7,426 nt of DNA from Desulfocapsa sp. (GCA_030638765.1 DAOWDZ010000194.1:1-7426); one strand, 5' to 3'; shown: positions 1 to 6,540, numbered from the stretch's first letter. Notes: generated by a model not told the origin, from the letters alone. Program-made: numbers and translations.

Positions 1-457
1 CGTTTAGTGAAAAGGCAGATCCTGTATAAAAGGTACCAACTGCAGCACCAATTAACAGAACACCAACAGATCCGTTTATAAACATAAACGTCTCGTAGGT
101 TTTAGCCCCCCATACATTACCCGGTTTTTTACGGTACTCATAACTCACAGCCTGAATAATAAAGGTAAAGAGAATAAGCACCCACACCCAGTAGGCACCA
201 CCAAAACTTGTGGAATAAAATTTTGGAAAGGAGGCAAAAAGAGCACCGCCAAAAAGAACCAGAGTGGTAAAGGGAAGTTCCCATTTACGGCCAAGAGAGT
301 TGACCACAAGTGCGCTCTCATTATCAGTCTTTGCGACCTGCCAAAGCAGTGTCTGACCACCCTGAACAAAGGTGAGAAAAAGAAAGAGTGCGCCTACGAC
401 GGAACAAAGAACCCACCAGAGTTGCTGTAGAGTTATATAATCTAAATTTGATATCAT
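1..457 (-). CDS. cydB: Cytochrome bd quinol oxidase subunit II (N-terminal 152 residues; continues past the window edge)
   Basis: Subunit II of the cytochrome bd oxidase, an inner-membrane complex that oxidises quinol and reduces O2 to water. The ATG at 455-457 opens a frame that stays open to base 1. Recognisable CydB features are QGGQTLLW (residues 32-39), GRKWELPFTTLVLFGGALFA (56-75), FYSTSFGGAYWVW (80-92) and the cytoplasmic turn QAVSYEYRKKPGN (102-114). Hydrophobic stretches at about 15-32, 62-80, 88-106 and 125-145 fit membrane helices. The start lies two bases beyond the cydA stop (TGA-TA-ATG), and a GGAGG sits about 10 bases upstream inside cydA, so the two are probably translationally coupled. 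The C-terminal half lies outside the window. Family assignment is secure; whether a cydX follows cannot be seen. Confidence 0.95.
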   Translation of the reverse strand, partial: MISNLDYITLQQLWWVLCSVVGALFLFLTFVQGGQTLLWQVAKTDNESALVVNSLGRKWELPFTTLVLFGGALFASFPKFYSTSFGGAYWVWVLILFTFIIQAVSYEYRKKPGNVWGAKTYETFMFINGSVGVLLIGAAVGTFYTGSAFSLN

Positions 458-459
458 TA

Positions 460-1992
460 TCAATGGCCCTCCGGTCCAAGTGCAATCTGTTTCAGCATAA
501 TGGATATTTCAGCAATCAAAAGTAGAGTAAAGACGGCTGCAAACATTGCAAATGTAATCTGAACAGAAGTGGTGGAAAGATTTGTTGTTGCAATCTTCAC
601 CGGCATAAGTCCTTGAATAGCCCAGGGCTGACGACCAACTTCCGCTGTAACCCAACCAGCTTGCTGAGCAAGAAGTCCTAGAAGCCCTGTGAAAAGACCC
701 ACTGGAAGCAACCAGCGCTGTTTTGTAATAGTTCCTTTATATATAAAGAACAAAAACGCTCCAAAAATCACTGGAAAAAGTGATCCTAGAATGGCCATTA
801 TATGAAAAGAGTTAAAAACAATATTCACAGGTGGTACGGCTTCTTCAGGAGTATCAAGATAGCCATATCCCATATATTGTTTGTTCTCGTCAAAACGTAC
901 AAGAGCAGCATCTGCTGCAGCATCATCCTTATCTTTTCTTGCCTGTTTGAAAGCGGCAAGATCTGCAAGAGCAAGTTTTCCTTTTTCCATCATGGTGTTT
1001 ACCCCCATGACGTTTTCTTCTGCATTTCCATAAACGAGATCATCAATCCCGGGAACAAAAGAGCCTGGCTCACGATTAGCTAAAATGGATAAAACCTGAG
1101 GAATTTTCACTTCAAACAAAAAGGCATCCTGTACATCACCAGGCTCCTTTGTGTCATTTATAATTCCCATGGCCACAATTGGTGCACCACGTTCACCCTT
1201 GTAAAGACCTTCCATTGCAGCAAGTTTCATTGGCTGTTTCTGGGCAACTTCGTACGCGGCCTCATCACCTGTGAATCCAACAAAAGTAGATGCAACAAGT
1301 CCGAACACTGAAGCCACAACAATCGACTTCTTAGCCATTTCCACGTGTCTTCCCTTTATCAGATACCAGCATGAAACCGTGAGTACAAAGGCTGATGCCA
1401 TTACAAAACCAGAAGAGGACGTATGGGTAAACTTTGAAACTGCGACGGGATTAAAGACAACTTCAGCAAAGTTCTCCATTTCAAAACGAGCAGTGTCAGG
1501 ATTAAATGCCATTCCAACTGGATTCTGCATCCAGCCATTGGCAACTAAAATCCAGGTGGCAGAAAGGTTGGAACCAATAGCTACCATCCAGGTGGAGAAA
1601 CAATGGAAGCCCTTGGAAACTCTGTTCCAGCCAAAAAACATAACGGCAAAGAAACTGGCTTCCATAAAAAAGGCAAATATTCCTTCAATGGCCAGTGGTG
1701 CACCAAAGATATCACCCACCATCCAGGAATAATTTGACCAGTTGGTTCCAAATTCAAATTCCAGTATAATACCCGTGGCAACTCCAATGGCAAAGTTAAT
1801 ACCAAAAAGTGTCATCCAGAAACGGGTTATTTTTCGCCACTCCTCTTTTCCTGTTTTGAGATAAATGGTCTCAAAGAATGCACACAAAAATGATAACCCG
1901 AGTGTTATCGGTACAAATATCCAGTGATACATAGCCGTAAACGCAAATTGCGCCCTCGACCAGTTCACCAAACTGGGATCAACATCAATCAT
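460..1992 (-). CDS. cydA: Cytochrome bd quinol oxidase subunit I
   Basis: The haem-bearing, quinol-oxidising subunit of the bd oxidase, 510 residues, full length for the family (about 520 in E. coli). Expected haem ligands are visible by motif match to E. coli CydA: His23 (MYHWIF, b595), Glu103 and Glu111 (GAPLAIEGIFAFFMEAS, b595/d region), His190 (KFTHTSSSG, b558) and Met399 (NSFHIMA, b558). The quinol site residues Lys256 and Glu261 lie in QPMKLAAMEG, and GRQPWAI is at 453-459. The span from Glu261 to Met399 is about as long as in E. coli, so this looks like the long Q-loop type, although the loop sequence itself differs. In the segment matching E. coli FRIM the Arg is His397. The start is set by GGGAGG five bases before the ATG. 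It sits 15 bases after the DUF4492 gene and 2 before cydB. Oxygen scavenging or microaerobic respiration is the likely role. Confidence 0.97.
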   Translation of the reverse strand: MIDVDPSLVNWSRAQFAFTAMYHWIFVPITLGLSFLCAFFETIYLKTGKEEWRKITRFWMTLFGINFAIGVATGIILEFEFGTNWSNYSWMVGDIFGAPLAIEGIFAFFMEASFFAVMFFGWNRVSKGFHCFSTWMVAIGSNLSATWILVANGWMQNPVGMAFNPDTARFEMENFAEVVFNPVAVSKFTHTSSSGFVMASAFVLTVSCWYLIKGRHVEMAKKSIVVASVFGLVASTFVGFTGDEAAYEVAQKQPMKLAAMEGLYKGERGAPIVAMGIINDTKEPGDVQDAFLFEVKIPQVLSILANREPGSFVPGIDDLVYGNAEENVMGVNTMMEKGKLALADLAAFKQARKDKDDAAADAALVRFDENKQYMGYGYLDTPEEAVPPVNIVFNSFHIMAILGSLFPVIFGAFLFFIYKGTITKQRWLLPVGLFTGLLGLLAQQAGWVTAEVGRQPWAIQGLMPVKIATTNLSTTSVQITFAMFAAVFTLLLIAEISIMLKQIALGPEGH

Positions 1993-2007
1993 TTTTTCCT
2001 CCCTCTA

Positions 2008-2235
2008 TTAATTAGTATTTGCGGGTGTTCTGATGAGTTGTTCAAGAACATAATCACCACGTTGTTTATCTGTTTCAAAATTCGTATTTAAATAATTAGG
2101 AAAAAAGAAGAGCTTAAGCACAGCAAACATGACAATCAATTTTATGATGATAATCTTCCACAGGGTCTTCCCCACTGTCATCCTCGCGAAACCGTCCCGA
2201 TAAAAACCGAACACTTTCATTGGCAATTCAATCAT
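2008..2235 (-). CDS. DUF4492 family single-span membrane protein of the cyd operon
   Basis: A 75-residue protein recognised as DUF4492 from FGFYRDGFARMTVGKTLW (residues 9-26) followed by a very hydrophobic helix (about 25-45) ending KLFFFPNYL. The rest is a polar tail of about 28 residues. No enzyme motif is visible. DUF4492 genes are, to my knowledge, commonly found beside cydAB in Bacteroidetes, Epsilon- and Deltaproteobacteria, but I know of no established function. A role as a small accessory or assembly subunit of the oxidase, comparable to CydX, is inference from position, size and single span. I chose the ATG at 2233-2235 because GAGGAG (2241-2246) lies five bases before it. The in-frame GTG two codons earlier would overlap that ribosome site. 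The gene sits 59 bases after the Rrf2 gene and 15 before cydA. Confidence 0.85.
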   Translation of the reverse strand: MIELPMKVFGFYRDGFARMTVGKTLWKIIIIKLIVMFAVLKLFFFPNYLNTNFETDKQRGDYVLEQLIRTPANTN

Positions 2236-2294
2236 TGTCACTCCTCATCTTACAAAGTTGCTTTTTCTTCATAAATAAAACTAAAATCATCTTG

Positions 2295-2729
2295 TTAATT
2301 ATGTACAGGAAATAATGGAATACAAGACTCATTTTCTGATAACTCCGCAAGACTTACTTCCGCCAGAGTCTCACGCAGCTGGTTTCTTGCATTTTCCCAA
2401 ACCTTATGGACACTGCATCTAGTACTGGCATGACAACTTGCGGGGCGACCAACACAATCGTTAAGGAAAATCTCACCAATCATCACTTCCACGACTTCAA
2501 GCAAGGAAATATCAGTTGGGTCCTTCAGAAGACTATAGCCTCCCTTCGCCCCCTGCTTAATTGTTATCATATTTGCCCGAGCCAGATCCTGAGCAATTTT
2601 TGCCAGAAAATGGGCAGGGATATCTGCACTCTCAGCAATTTCCTGTTTGGAAACCTGAACCCCCTTCCCTTTGTGCGACAGATAAATCATACACCTGACC
2701 GCATATTCTCCAGCACGAGTCAATCTCAT
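2295..2729 (-). CDS. Rrf2 family transcriptional regulator with probable Fe-S cluster
   Basis: A 144-residue Rrf2/IscR/NsrR-type DNA-binding protein. The N-terminus MRLTRAGEYAVRCMIYLS is the family hallmark. The winged helix-turn-helix covers about residues 25-68, with SKQEIAESADIPAHFLAKIA and the wing KQGAKGGYSL. Cys92, Cys99 and Cys105, with His108 three residues after the last Cys, lie where IscR has Cys92, Cys98, Cys104 and His107, so a [2Fe-2S] (or NsrR-like [4Fe-4S]) cluster is likely. The first spacing is one residue longer than in IscR. The ATG at 2727-2729 is preferred because GGTGAG (2734-2739) precedes it by four bases and MRLT is the usual family start; a TTG four codons upstream has no such support. 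As first gene of the cyd operon, and with a palindrome over its promoter, it probably regulates itself and the oxidase in response to O2, NO or cluster status. The signal is not readable from sequence. Confidence 0.93.
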   Translation of the reverse strand: MRLTRAGEYAVRCMIYLSHKGKGVQVSKQEIAESADIPAHFLAKIAQDLARANMITIKQGAKGGYSLLKDPTDISLLEVVEVMIGEIFLNDCVGRPASCHASTRCSVHKVWENARNQLRETLAEVSLAELSENESCIPLFPVHN

Positions 2730-2749
2730 TAAACTCACCAATAAAGGAC

Positions 2750-2774
2750 ATATAGGACACTTAATGTCTTATAT
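2750..2774. promoter_or_regulatory. Inverted-repeat operator, probably for the Rrf2 regulator
   Basis: A 25-bp inverted repeat centred on base 2762. The outer arms ATATA/TATAT and inner GACA/TGTC pair perfectly; only two of the twelve position pairs (2755/2769 and 2760/2764) mismatch. A further GGACA at 2746-2750 repeats the one at 2755-2759. The site covers the -10 box and expected transcription start of the rrf2-cyd promoter, the placement of a repressor site. Assignment to this Rrf2 protein is inference from position. Confidence 0.65.
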
Positions 2775-2797
2775 ACACCATACGAGTTCTTCGTCAA
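2770..2797 (-). promoter_or_regulatory. Sigma70-type promoter of the rrf2-DUF4492-cydAB operon
   Basis: Read on the minus strand, TTGACG (2792-2797) is followed after 16 bases by TATATA (2770-2775); an 18-base spacing to TATAAG is an alternative reading. The predicted start near 2763 gives a leader of about 34 bases to the rrf2 ATG. No comparably good promoter was seen in the 59-base gap before the DUF4492 gene or the 15-base gap before cydA, which supports one transcript for all four genes. Confidence 0.65.
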
Positions 2798-2868
2798 CTA
2801 TCTTTTCTTCTTATTGGTTAAAATAAGCATTATTACTAGAGCTTGTCTACGAACAGGTATTTTTGAAG

Positions 2869-2880
2869 ATTCTATAGAAT
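2869..2880. repeat. Perfect 12-bp palindrome ATTCTATAGAAT
   Basis: A perfect palindrome in the gap between the HDOD gene and the rrf2 promoter, about 75 bases upstream of the predicted -35 box. It could be a distal regulator site, but a single AT-rich 12-mer is weak evidence. Confidence 0.3.
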
Positions 2881-2914
2881 TTGGGTAAAAGGGTACTTCG
2901 TGAAAGAGCGGAAC

Positions 2915-2931
2915 AAAAAAGAAGTCTCTTC
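2915..2931 (-). terminator. Weak intrinsic terminator candidate after the HDOD gene
   Basis: On the minus strand GAAG-AGA-CTTC is followed directly by six T. The stem is only four pairs, so termination would be weak. It lies 59 bases beyond the HDOD stop codon and upstream of the rrf2 promoter, a sensible place to separate the two transcripts. A second small inverted repeat (GTTTC-C-GAAAC, 2946-2956) lies between it and the gene but has no T run. Confidence 0.35.
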
Positions 2932-2989
2932 AAAATCAGAAAATAGTTTCCGAAACAGAAGAATATTACAATTATTGGCTACCTACCTA

Positions 2990-3892
2990 TTACATCTGCA
3001 GCATTTCAAGCAAATCGGCACGATCTTCAAGTCTTTGTTTGAAAATAGTTTCCATTTCCAAAAGACTCTCTCCATCAGGAATAATTGATGACTCTGCCCC
3101 ACACTTCAGAAGAAGAGCATGCATCGCCTTATCCGATCCTTCGGGATTTCCTGGACGACCTCCAAGAACCACCTTACGACTTAACAAATCAGCAAGAATC
3201 ATAACTTGAGTTGGACGATCACACGTAGCAATTTCATCATGCTTATGATGCTGTCTCACCATGTCCACCAGCTGAGCCGGAAACATCCAACGGTGCAGTA
3301 ACTGGGCTCCAATATCATTATGGCCACATCCCAGAAACTCATGTTCAATTTCAAGGCTGCTGTCATCCATAAGCTCACCATATTTTTCAAGGTTCTCAAT
3401 CTCTGAAAGAAACTTTTGAAAAATAACCAGCCTCCCGATATCATGAAGCATTCCACCAAGAAAATACAGCGCTCCTTCATCGTGACATTTTTCAGCTATA
3501 CACTCAGCAGCCAGAGCACACTCAAGGGAATGACTCCATACGTCAATCATAAGATCCCGCTCTCTCCCCTCAGGAGCCTTAAACGTCTGAAACATTACCC
3601 GTGACAACACCAGCCCCTGCACCTCTCCTTTTCCGAGAAGAATAAGGGCGTGACGTAAAGATTCGACTTTACGTCTGAGTCCGTAAAAGGCAGAGTTTGC
3701 AAGTCTTAAAATAGCGGTAACCAGAGAGATATCACCCTGAATAACCGTTTCAAGATCGGTCGCCATGGTGTCAGGAGCAGAAACCATATCCATCACCTTC
3801 ATGGCAACAGTTGGCAATGGTGCAAAATCCTCAACGCATACAGAGACACGTTTGTGAAGAGTAGTTGCCCGATATTTATTCTTCGGAATCAT
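2990..3892 (-). CDS. HDOD domain signalling protein
   Basis: A 300-residue protein consisting essentially of one HDOD domain, a non-catalytic relative of HD phosphohydrolases found in bacterial signalling. The HDOD core begins with APLPTVAMKVMDMVSAPD (24-41), then GDISLVTAILRLANSAFYG (53-71) and the SLRHALILLGKGEVQGLVLS segment (78-97). The HD-like half has His121, His150-Asp151 (GGMLHDIGRLV), GCGHNDIGAQLLHRW (188-202) and QHHKHD (214-219). These are usual for HDOD proteins and do not prove hydrolase activity. I start it at the ATG at 3890-3892, with AAGGGG (3902-3907) nine bases upstream; earlier in-frame ATGs at 3931 and 3910 lack a ribosome site. It overlaps the last 17 bases of the GGDEF gene in another frame, so the two are probably translated together. 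A shared role in c-di-GMP-linked control is inference. Confidence 0.9.
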   Translation of the reverse strand: MIPKNKYRATTLHKRVSVCVEDFAPLPTVAMKVMDMVSAPDTMATDLETVIQGDISLVTAILRLANSAFYGLRRKVESLRHALILLGKGEVQGLVLSRVMFQTFKAPEGRERDLMIDVWSHSLECALAAECIAEKCHDEGALYFLGGMLHDIGRLVIFQKFLSEIENLEKYGELMDDSSLEIEHEFLGCGHNDIGAQLLHRWMFPAQLVDMVRQHHKHDEIATCDRPTQVMILADLLSRKVVLGGRPGNPEGSDKAMHALLLKCGAESSIIPDGESLLEMETIFKQRLEDRADLLEMLQM

Positions 3893-5519
3893 CAAAAGTA
3901 GCCCCTTCATCTGGCAAAAATTCACATGCATCGATTGTGTCTATCAACATATCAACCAAAAATGGATCAAATTGAGTACCAGAATACTTTCTAAGCTCTT
4001 CCTTTGCCTGTGTCCGGGTCATCCCTTCTTTCTTAATTGCTGGTACAACCATGGCAACAAAGGAATCCACCAGTGCAAATATTCTGGCAGCCATTGGGAT
4101 TTCATTTCCCTTCAACCCATCCGGATATCCTGTCCCATCATAATGCTCGTGATGAGAATAGAGGATAACCCGCTCAGAGGAAAAGAAATCAAACATTGTT
4201 GTTAACTCTCTGAGCATCAGAGGTTGATCAAAAAGCATCTCTTCCTGTTCTTCATTCAAAGGCCCTTCCGTCTTCAATGAAGAGTCATGAATATAACAAC
4301 GAAAAAGATCATGTAGCTTAATAGATCGACGGAAGGAATGAATAAGCTGATCTGGAAGATTCAGTTTTTGAGCCAATTCATCAAGCACTTTTATGAAAAA
4401 GCTATTGCGACCTGCAAGAATATCATAACCACGCGTCTGCGAATGAACCATTGCCTCAAAGGAGGCAAGTGTCATGGCACGTGCTTTTTCAATGGTAGCA
4501 TTTAAATGATTCTGCTGAGTAGCTCCGATAAGGTCGTTTATTTCATCTGTAACAACCGTGTTTCCGGTTAGCTTCTTGTAGTAGCATATTCTATTTCGGC
4601 CATCCGCCTTAGCTTGGTAGAGTGCATTGTCAACATAATCAACAATAACTCTAGGGTCATCTGTCTCTTCACCAAAACCAGAGTACACTCCAATGGAAAC
4701 CGTAACATAGCGCTCGTACTTATCATTCGAAAAGACAGTACCTGCTATCTTCTTACGTATCTTTTCTGCTACGGTCTCTGCCTGCTCCCTGTCAATATTG
4801 GGGAGAATAATGAGAAACTCCTCACCTCCGTATCTGCCGAAGATATCAGAAGCCCTGAGATCTCTGCCAACCCTTTTGGAAAACTCTTTGAGCACTAAAT
4901 CCCCAAAGGGATGACCGCAAGTGTCGTTTACATCTTTAAAAAAATCTAGATCAAGAAGAAAAACTGAAAGGAAGGTATTGTAGCGCCGAGCGAGAGAGAC
5001 TTCCCGTTCTAATTGTTCAAGCAAATGGTTATGATTAAAAAGATTTGTCAAGCCATCTCGAATTGCCCGATCCTGAAGTTTCAGGTTTTGATTTTGAATT
5101 GTTGCCGTGGCAAATGCCAATTCCCGCTGCCGGGAATCGAGTTCAAGGAAAACTTTAATCTTTGCCAGCAAAACTGCCGATCGGATCGGCTTGCGCAGAA
5201 AATCCACACCACCAACAGCATATCCCCGGTCAACCAATTCATCAAAATGCTCGGTTTCTGTCTGGAAAATAATCGGAACATACCAGGTCTTCTCGTTATT
5301 ATCTAAATCTACAGCGGCCTCAAAAGGCTTTAGATCAGACGGATCAACACCTAAAATAATCAGTGCGAAATCATACGTTATAACCAGATCAGGTACTTCA
5401 GCAATGGATGCAGCAATAACCACACTTACATCCAGCTCTTTTAAAATATCCTGGACACTCTCCCGGGTGACAGCATCACTGTCAACGAGCAGTATGGATT
5501 GTTTCAGATTTTCACTCAT
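3876..5519 (-). CDS. Receiver-like / GGDEF diguanylate cyclase / degenerate HD-GYP protein
   Basis: A 547-residue cytoplasmic three-domain signalling protein with no membrane span. Residues about 8-125 form a receiver-like domain (SILLVDSDAVTRES; FLRKPI with Lys110), but the phosphoacceptor position in ALIILGVDPSD is Gly57 instead of Asp. A helical linker (about 126-152) leads to a GGDEF domain (153-315) with GRYGGEEFLI (active-site GGEEF, 231-235) and the inhibitory-site RxxD (Arg222-Asp225) exactly five residues before it, so c-di-GMP synthesis from GTP with product inhibition is expected. Residues about 350-535 resemble HD-GYP: His403-Asp404 in KLHDLF, SHHEHYDGTGYPDGLKG (455-471) and Asp485. 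The first metal-binding His is not found (no His in 360-393) and the usual EHP is DQP (431-433), so phosphodiesterase activity is doubtful. The upstream region has no clear ribosome site before this ATG. First gene of a pair with the HDOD gene. Confidence 0.93.
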   Translation of the reverse strand: MSENLKQSILLVDSDAVTRESVQDILKELDVSVVIAASIAEVPDLVITYDFALIILGVDPSDLKPFEAAVDLDNNEKTWYVPIIFQTETEHFDELVDRGYAVGGVDFLRKPIRSAVLLAKIKVFLELDSRQRELAFATATIQNQNLKLQDRAIRDGLTNLFNHNHLLEQLEREVSLARRYNTFLSVFLLDLDFFKDVNDTCGHPFGDLVLKEFSKRVGRDLRASDIFGRYGGEEFLIILPNIDREQAETVAEKIRKKIAGTVFSNDKYERYVTVSIGVYSGFGEETDDPRVIVDYVDNALYQAKADGRNRICYYKKLTGNTVVTDEINDLIGATQQNHLNATIEKARAMTLASFEAMVHSQTRGYDILAGRNSFFIKVLDELAQKLNLPDQLIHSFRRSIKLHDLFRCYIHDSSLKTEGPLNEEQEEMLFDQPLMLRELTTMFDFFSSERVILYSHHEHYDGTGYPDGLKGNEIPMAARIFALVDSFVAMVVPAIKKEGMTRTQAKEELRKYSGTQFDPFLVDMLIDTIDACEFLPDEGATFDDSEE

Positions 5520-5599
5520 ACTATTTGAAAGATTTTATTTTTAAACAAATGGCTCTTTTTATACATCTCACAACGAACCAACAGCACTTGAACACAAAA

Positions 5600-5610
5600 A
5601 TCGTTACGAT
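5600..5610. repeat. 11-bp palindrome ATCGTTACGAT in the GGDEF gene leader
   Basis: ATCGT-T-ACGAT is a perfect inverted repeat about 80 bases upstream of the GGDEF gene start and just downstream of the possible promoter. A regulator site is conceivable. The rest of 5520-5691 is AT-rich and shows no gene that I can support. Confidence 0.3.
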
Positions 5611-5625
5611 CATTGAACTTAAAAA

Positions 5626-5631
5626 ATTATA
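5626..5631 (-). promoter_or_regulatory. Possible -10 box for the GGDEF-HDOD operon
   Basis: A perfect TATAAT on the minus strand, about 107 bases upstream of the GGDEF gene start. The matching -35 position (around 5649-5654, TTCTGT) is poor. In AT-rich sequence such a hexamer can occur by chance. Another candidate, TATAAA nearer the gene, also lacks a good -35. Confidence 0.3.
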
Positions 5632-5691
5632 CTATAGCAAGTCTAAAAACAGAAGTAGGAAAAAATAAATTTTCAGTTATTTATATGCCTG

Positions 5692-6494
5692 CTATTCTTC
5701 AAAATGCCGGACAAGCAACGGTTGAATATTTTTTCGTGATATTTTAAAGTTACCCTGGTTGTAACAACTCAAACAACCATTTCCATCCCGTAGCTCTTCC
5801 ATACCTTTCACAGGGTCAAGCCCAAGTAAATTTTCCTGCAAATAACTGATCAATTTATCGTGTGTTTTTTACTCTTACAATACACAACAAGGTCTCGCCT
5901 AAACTCAGGCGCATCATAGGCCCCTACGGACCACAGAACATCAAGCTTGCGAGTTGATGCAAAACAACGTAAGCCCAAAGCTAACTCCTGATCCTTTTCT
6001 GCCCACTTTTCCACTGACAACAGCACTGAACTAATACCACATCGTACACTTTTAAACAGATATTCTTTATAATCTTTCCGTAACAAATCCGCAGTACCAA
6101 GACTTTCTCCGTTAAATTTTTTTCTTTGAATATCCCTGAAATACTCCTCTCTTGACAGGGTACACAGCGGAGAAAGCAACTCAACAATATCAACATCTCC
6201 ATCGCTTACGCGACCAAGTCCTCTCTCAAGACTAACCGTATCCAGCAAAATTATTCCACAGAGAAGCATTGCAATCTCTTTCGATATCTCAGCCTCTGAT
6301 TTCTTAAATTCCAACCCAACAAGAGTGGCTGTAGAACCGGTGTTTTTAATTATTCGCAATTCAACATTGTCAAATAAGCCTTCATCAATATGATGATCTA
6401 CGATACCCACAACATTTCTGCTATACTGCTCAAAGACAGGTGCGAGTCTATTATGATCAACCAGAACCAAGCCTTCCCATGAAGAAAGTATCCT
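5692..6494 (-). pseudogene. Truncated, frameshifted PPX1/prune-like exopolyphosphatase (DHH-DHHA2 family)
   Basis: Remnant of a manganese-dependent DHH phosphoesterase of the PPX1/prune type, which removes phosphate from polyphosphate. Visible motifs are LVLVDHN (6450-6470), GIVDHH (DHH at 6390-6398), RIIKNTGSTATLVGLEF, ILLDT (Asp at 6240-6242) and, in the DHHA2 part, TADLLRKDYKEYLF and CGISSVLLSVEKW. The frame begins right after a TAA at 6495-6497 with no ATG. The N-terminal stretch of roughly 100 or more residues carrying the first metal-binding motif (DxD-type) is absent, and the TetR promoter lies there instead. At the 3' end the frame stops at 5850, but one frame over the sequence continues HDKLISYLQENLLGLDPVKG to QGNFKISRKNIQPLL, a typical family ending, stopping with TAG at 5692-5694. 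The shift falls at six T (5865-5870; A on the coding strand). One extra base there would restore the frame. Decay is the best reading; sequencing error could explain only the shift. Confidence 0.82.
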
Positions 6495-6506
6495 TTATCA
6501 ATTCTC

Positions 6507-6534
6507 TTGACATTCACTCGACGCAGACTATATG
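6507..6534 (+). promoter_or_regulatory. Promoter of the TetR regulator gene
   Basis: A perfect TTGACA (6507-6512) followed after 16 bases by TATATG (6529-6534), or after 18 by TATGTT. Transcription would begin near 6541, leaving a leader of about 150 bases before the TetR start. It begins 12 bases beyond the broken end of the exopolyphosphatase remnant on the other strand. Confidence 0.55.
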
Positions 6535-6540
6535 TTTGGT

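Noticed and set aside
145..369. Minus-strand open frame of 74 codons at the left end
   Set aside because: It lies in a different frame from the clear CydB coding sequence over the same bases.
1271..1732. Plus-strand open frame of 153 codons inside cydA
   Set aside because: It is the antisense shadow of a well-conserved membrane protein gene, without ribosome site or recognisable domain.
2900..3088. Small plus-strand open frame running from the intergenic gap into the HDOD gene
   Set aside because: It begins with GTG without a ribosome site, overlaps the HDOD gene antisense, and has no recognisable motif.
3420..3450. HD motif of the HDOD protein as evidence for a phosphodiesterase
   Set aside because: HDOD proteins commonly keep such residues, and the protein lacks the GYP signature, so hydrolase activity is not claimed.
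5107..5544. Plus-strand open frame of 145 codons opposite the receiver and GGDEF region
   Set aside because: Antisense shadow with Ser/Thr-rich, low-information composition and no family resemblance.
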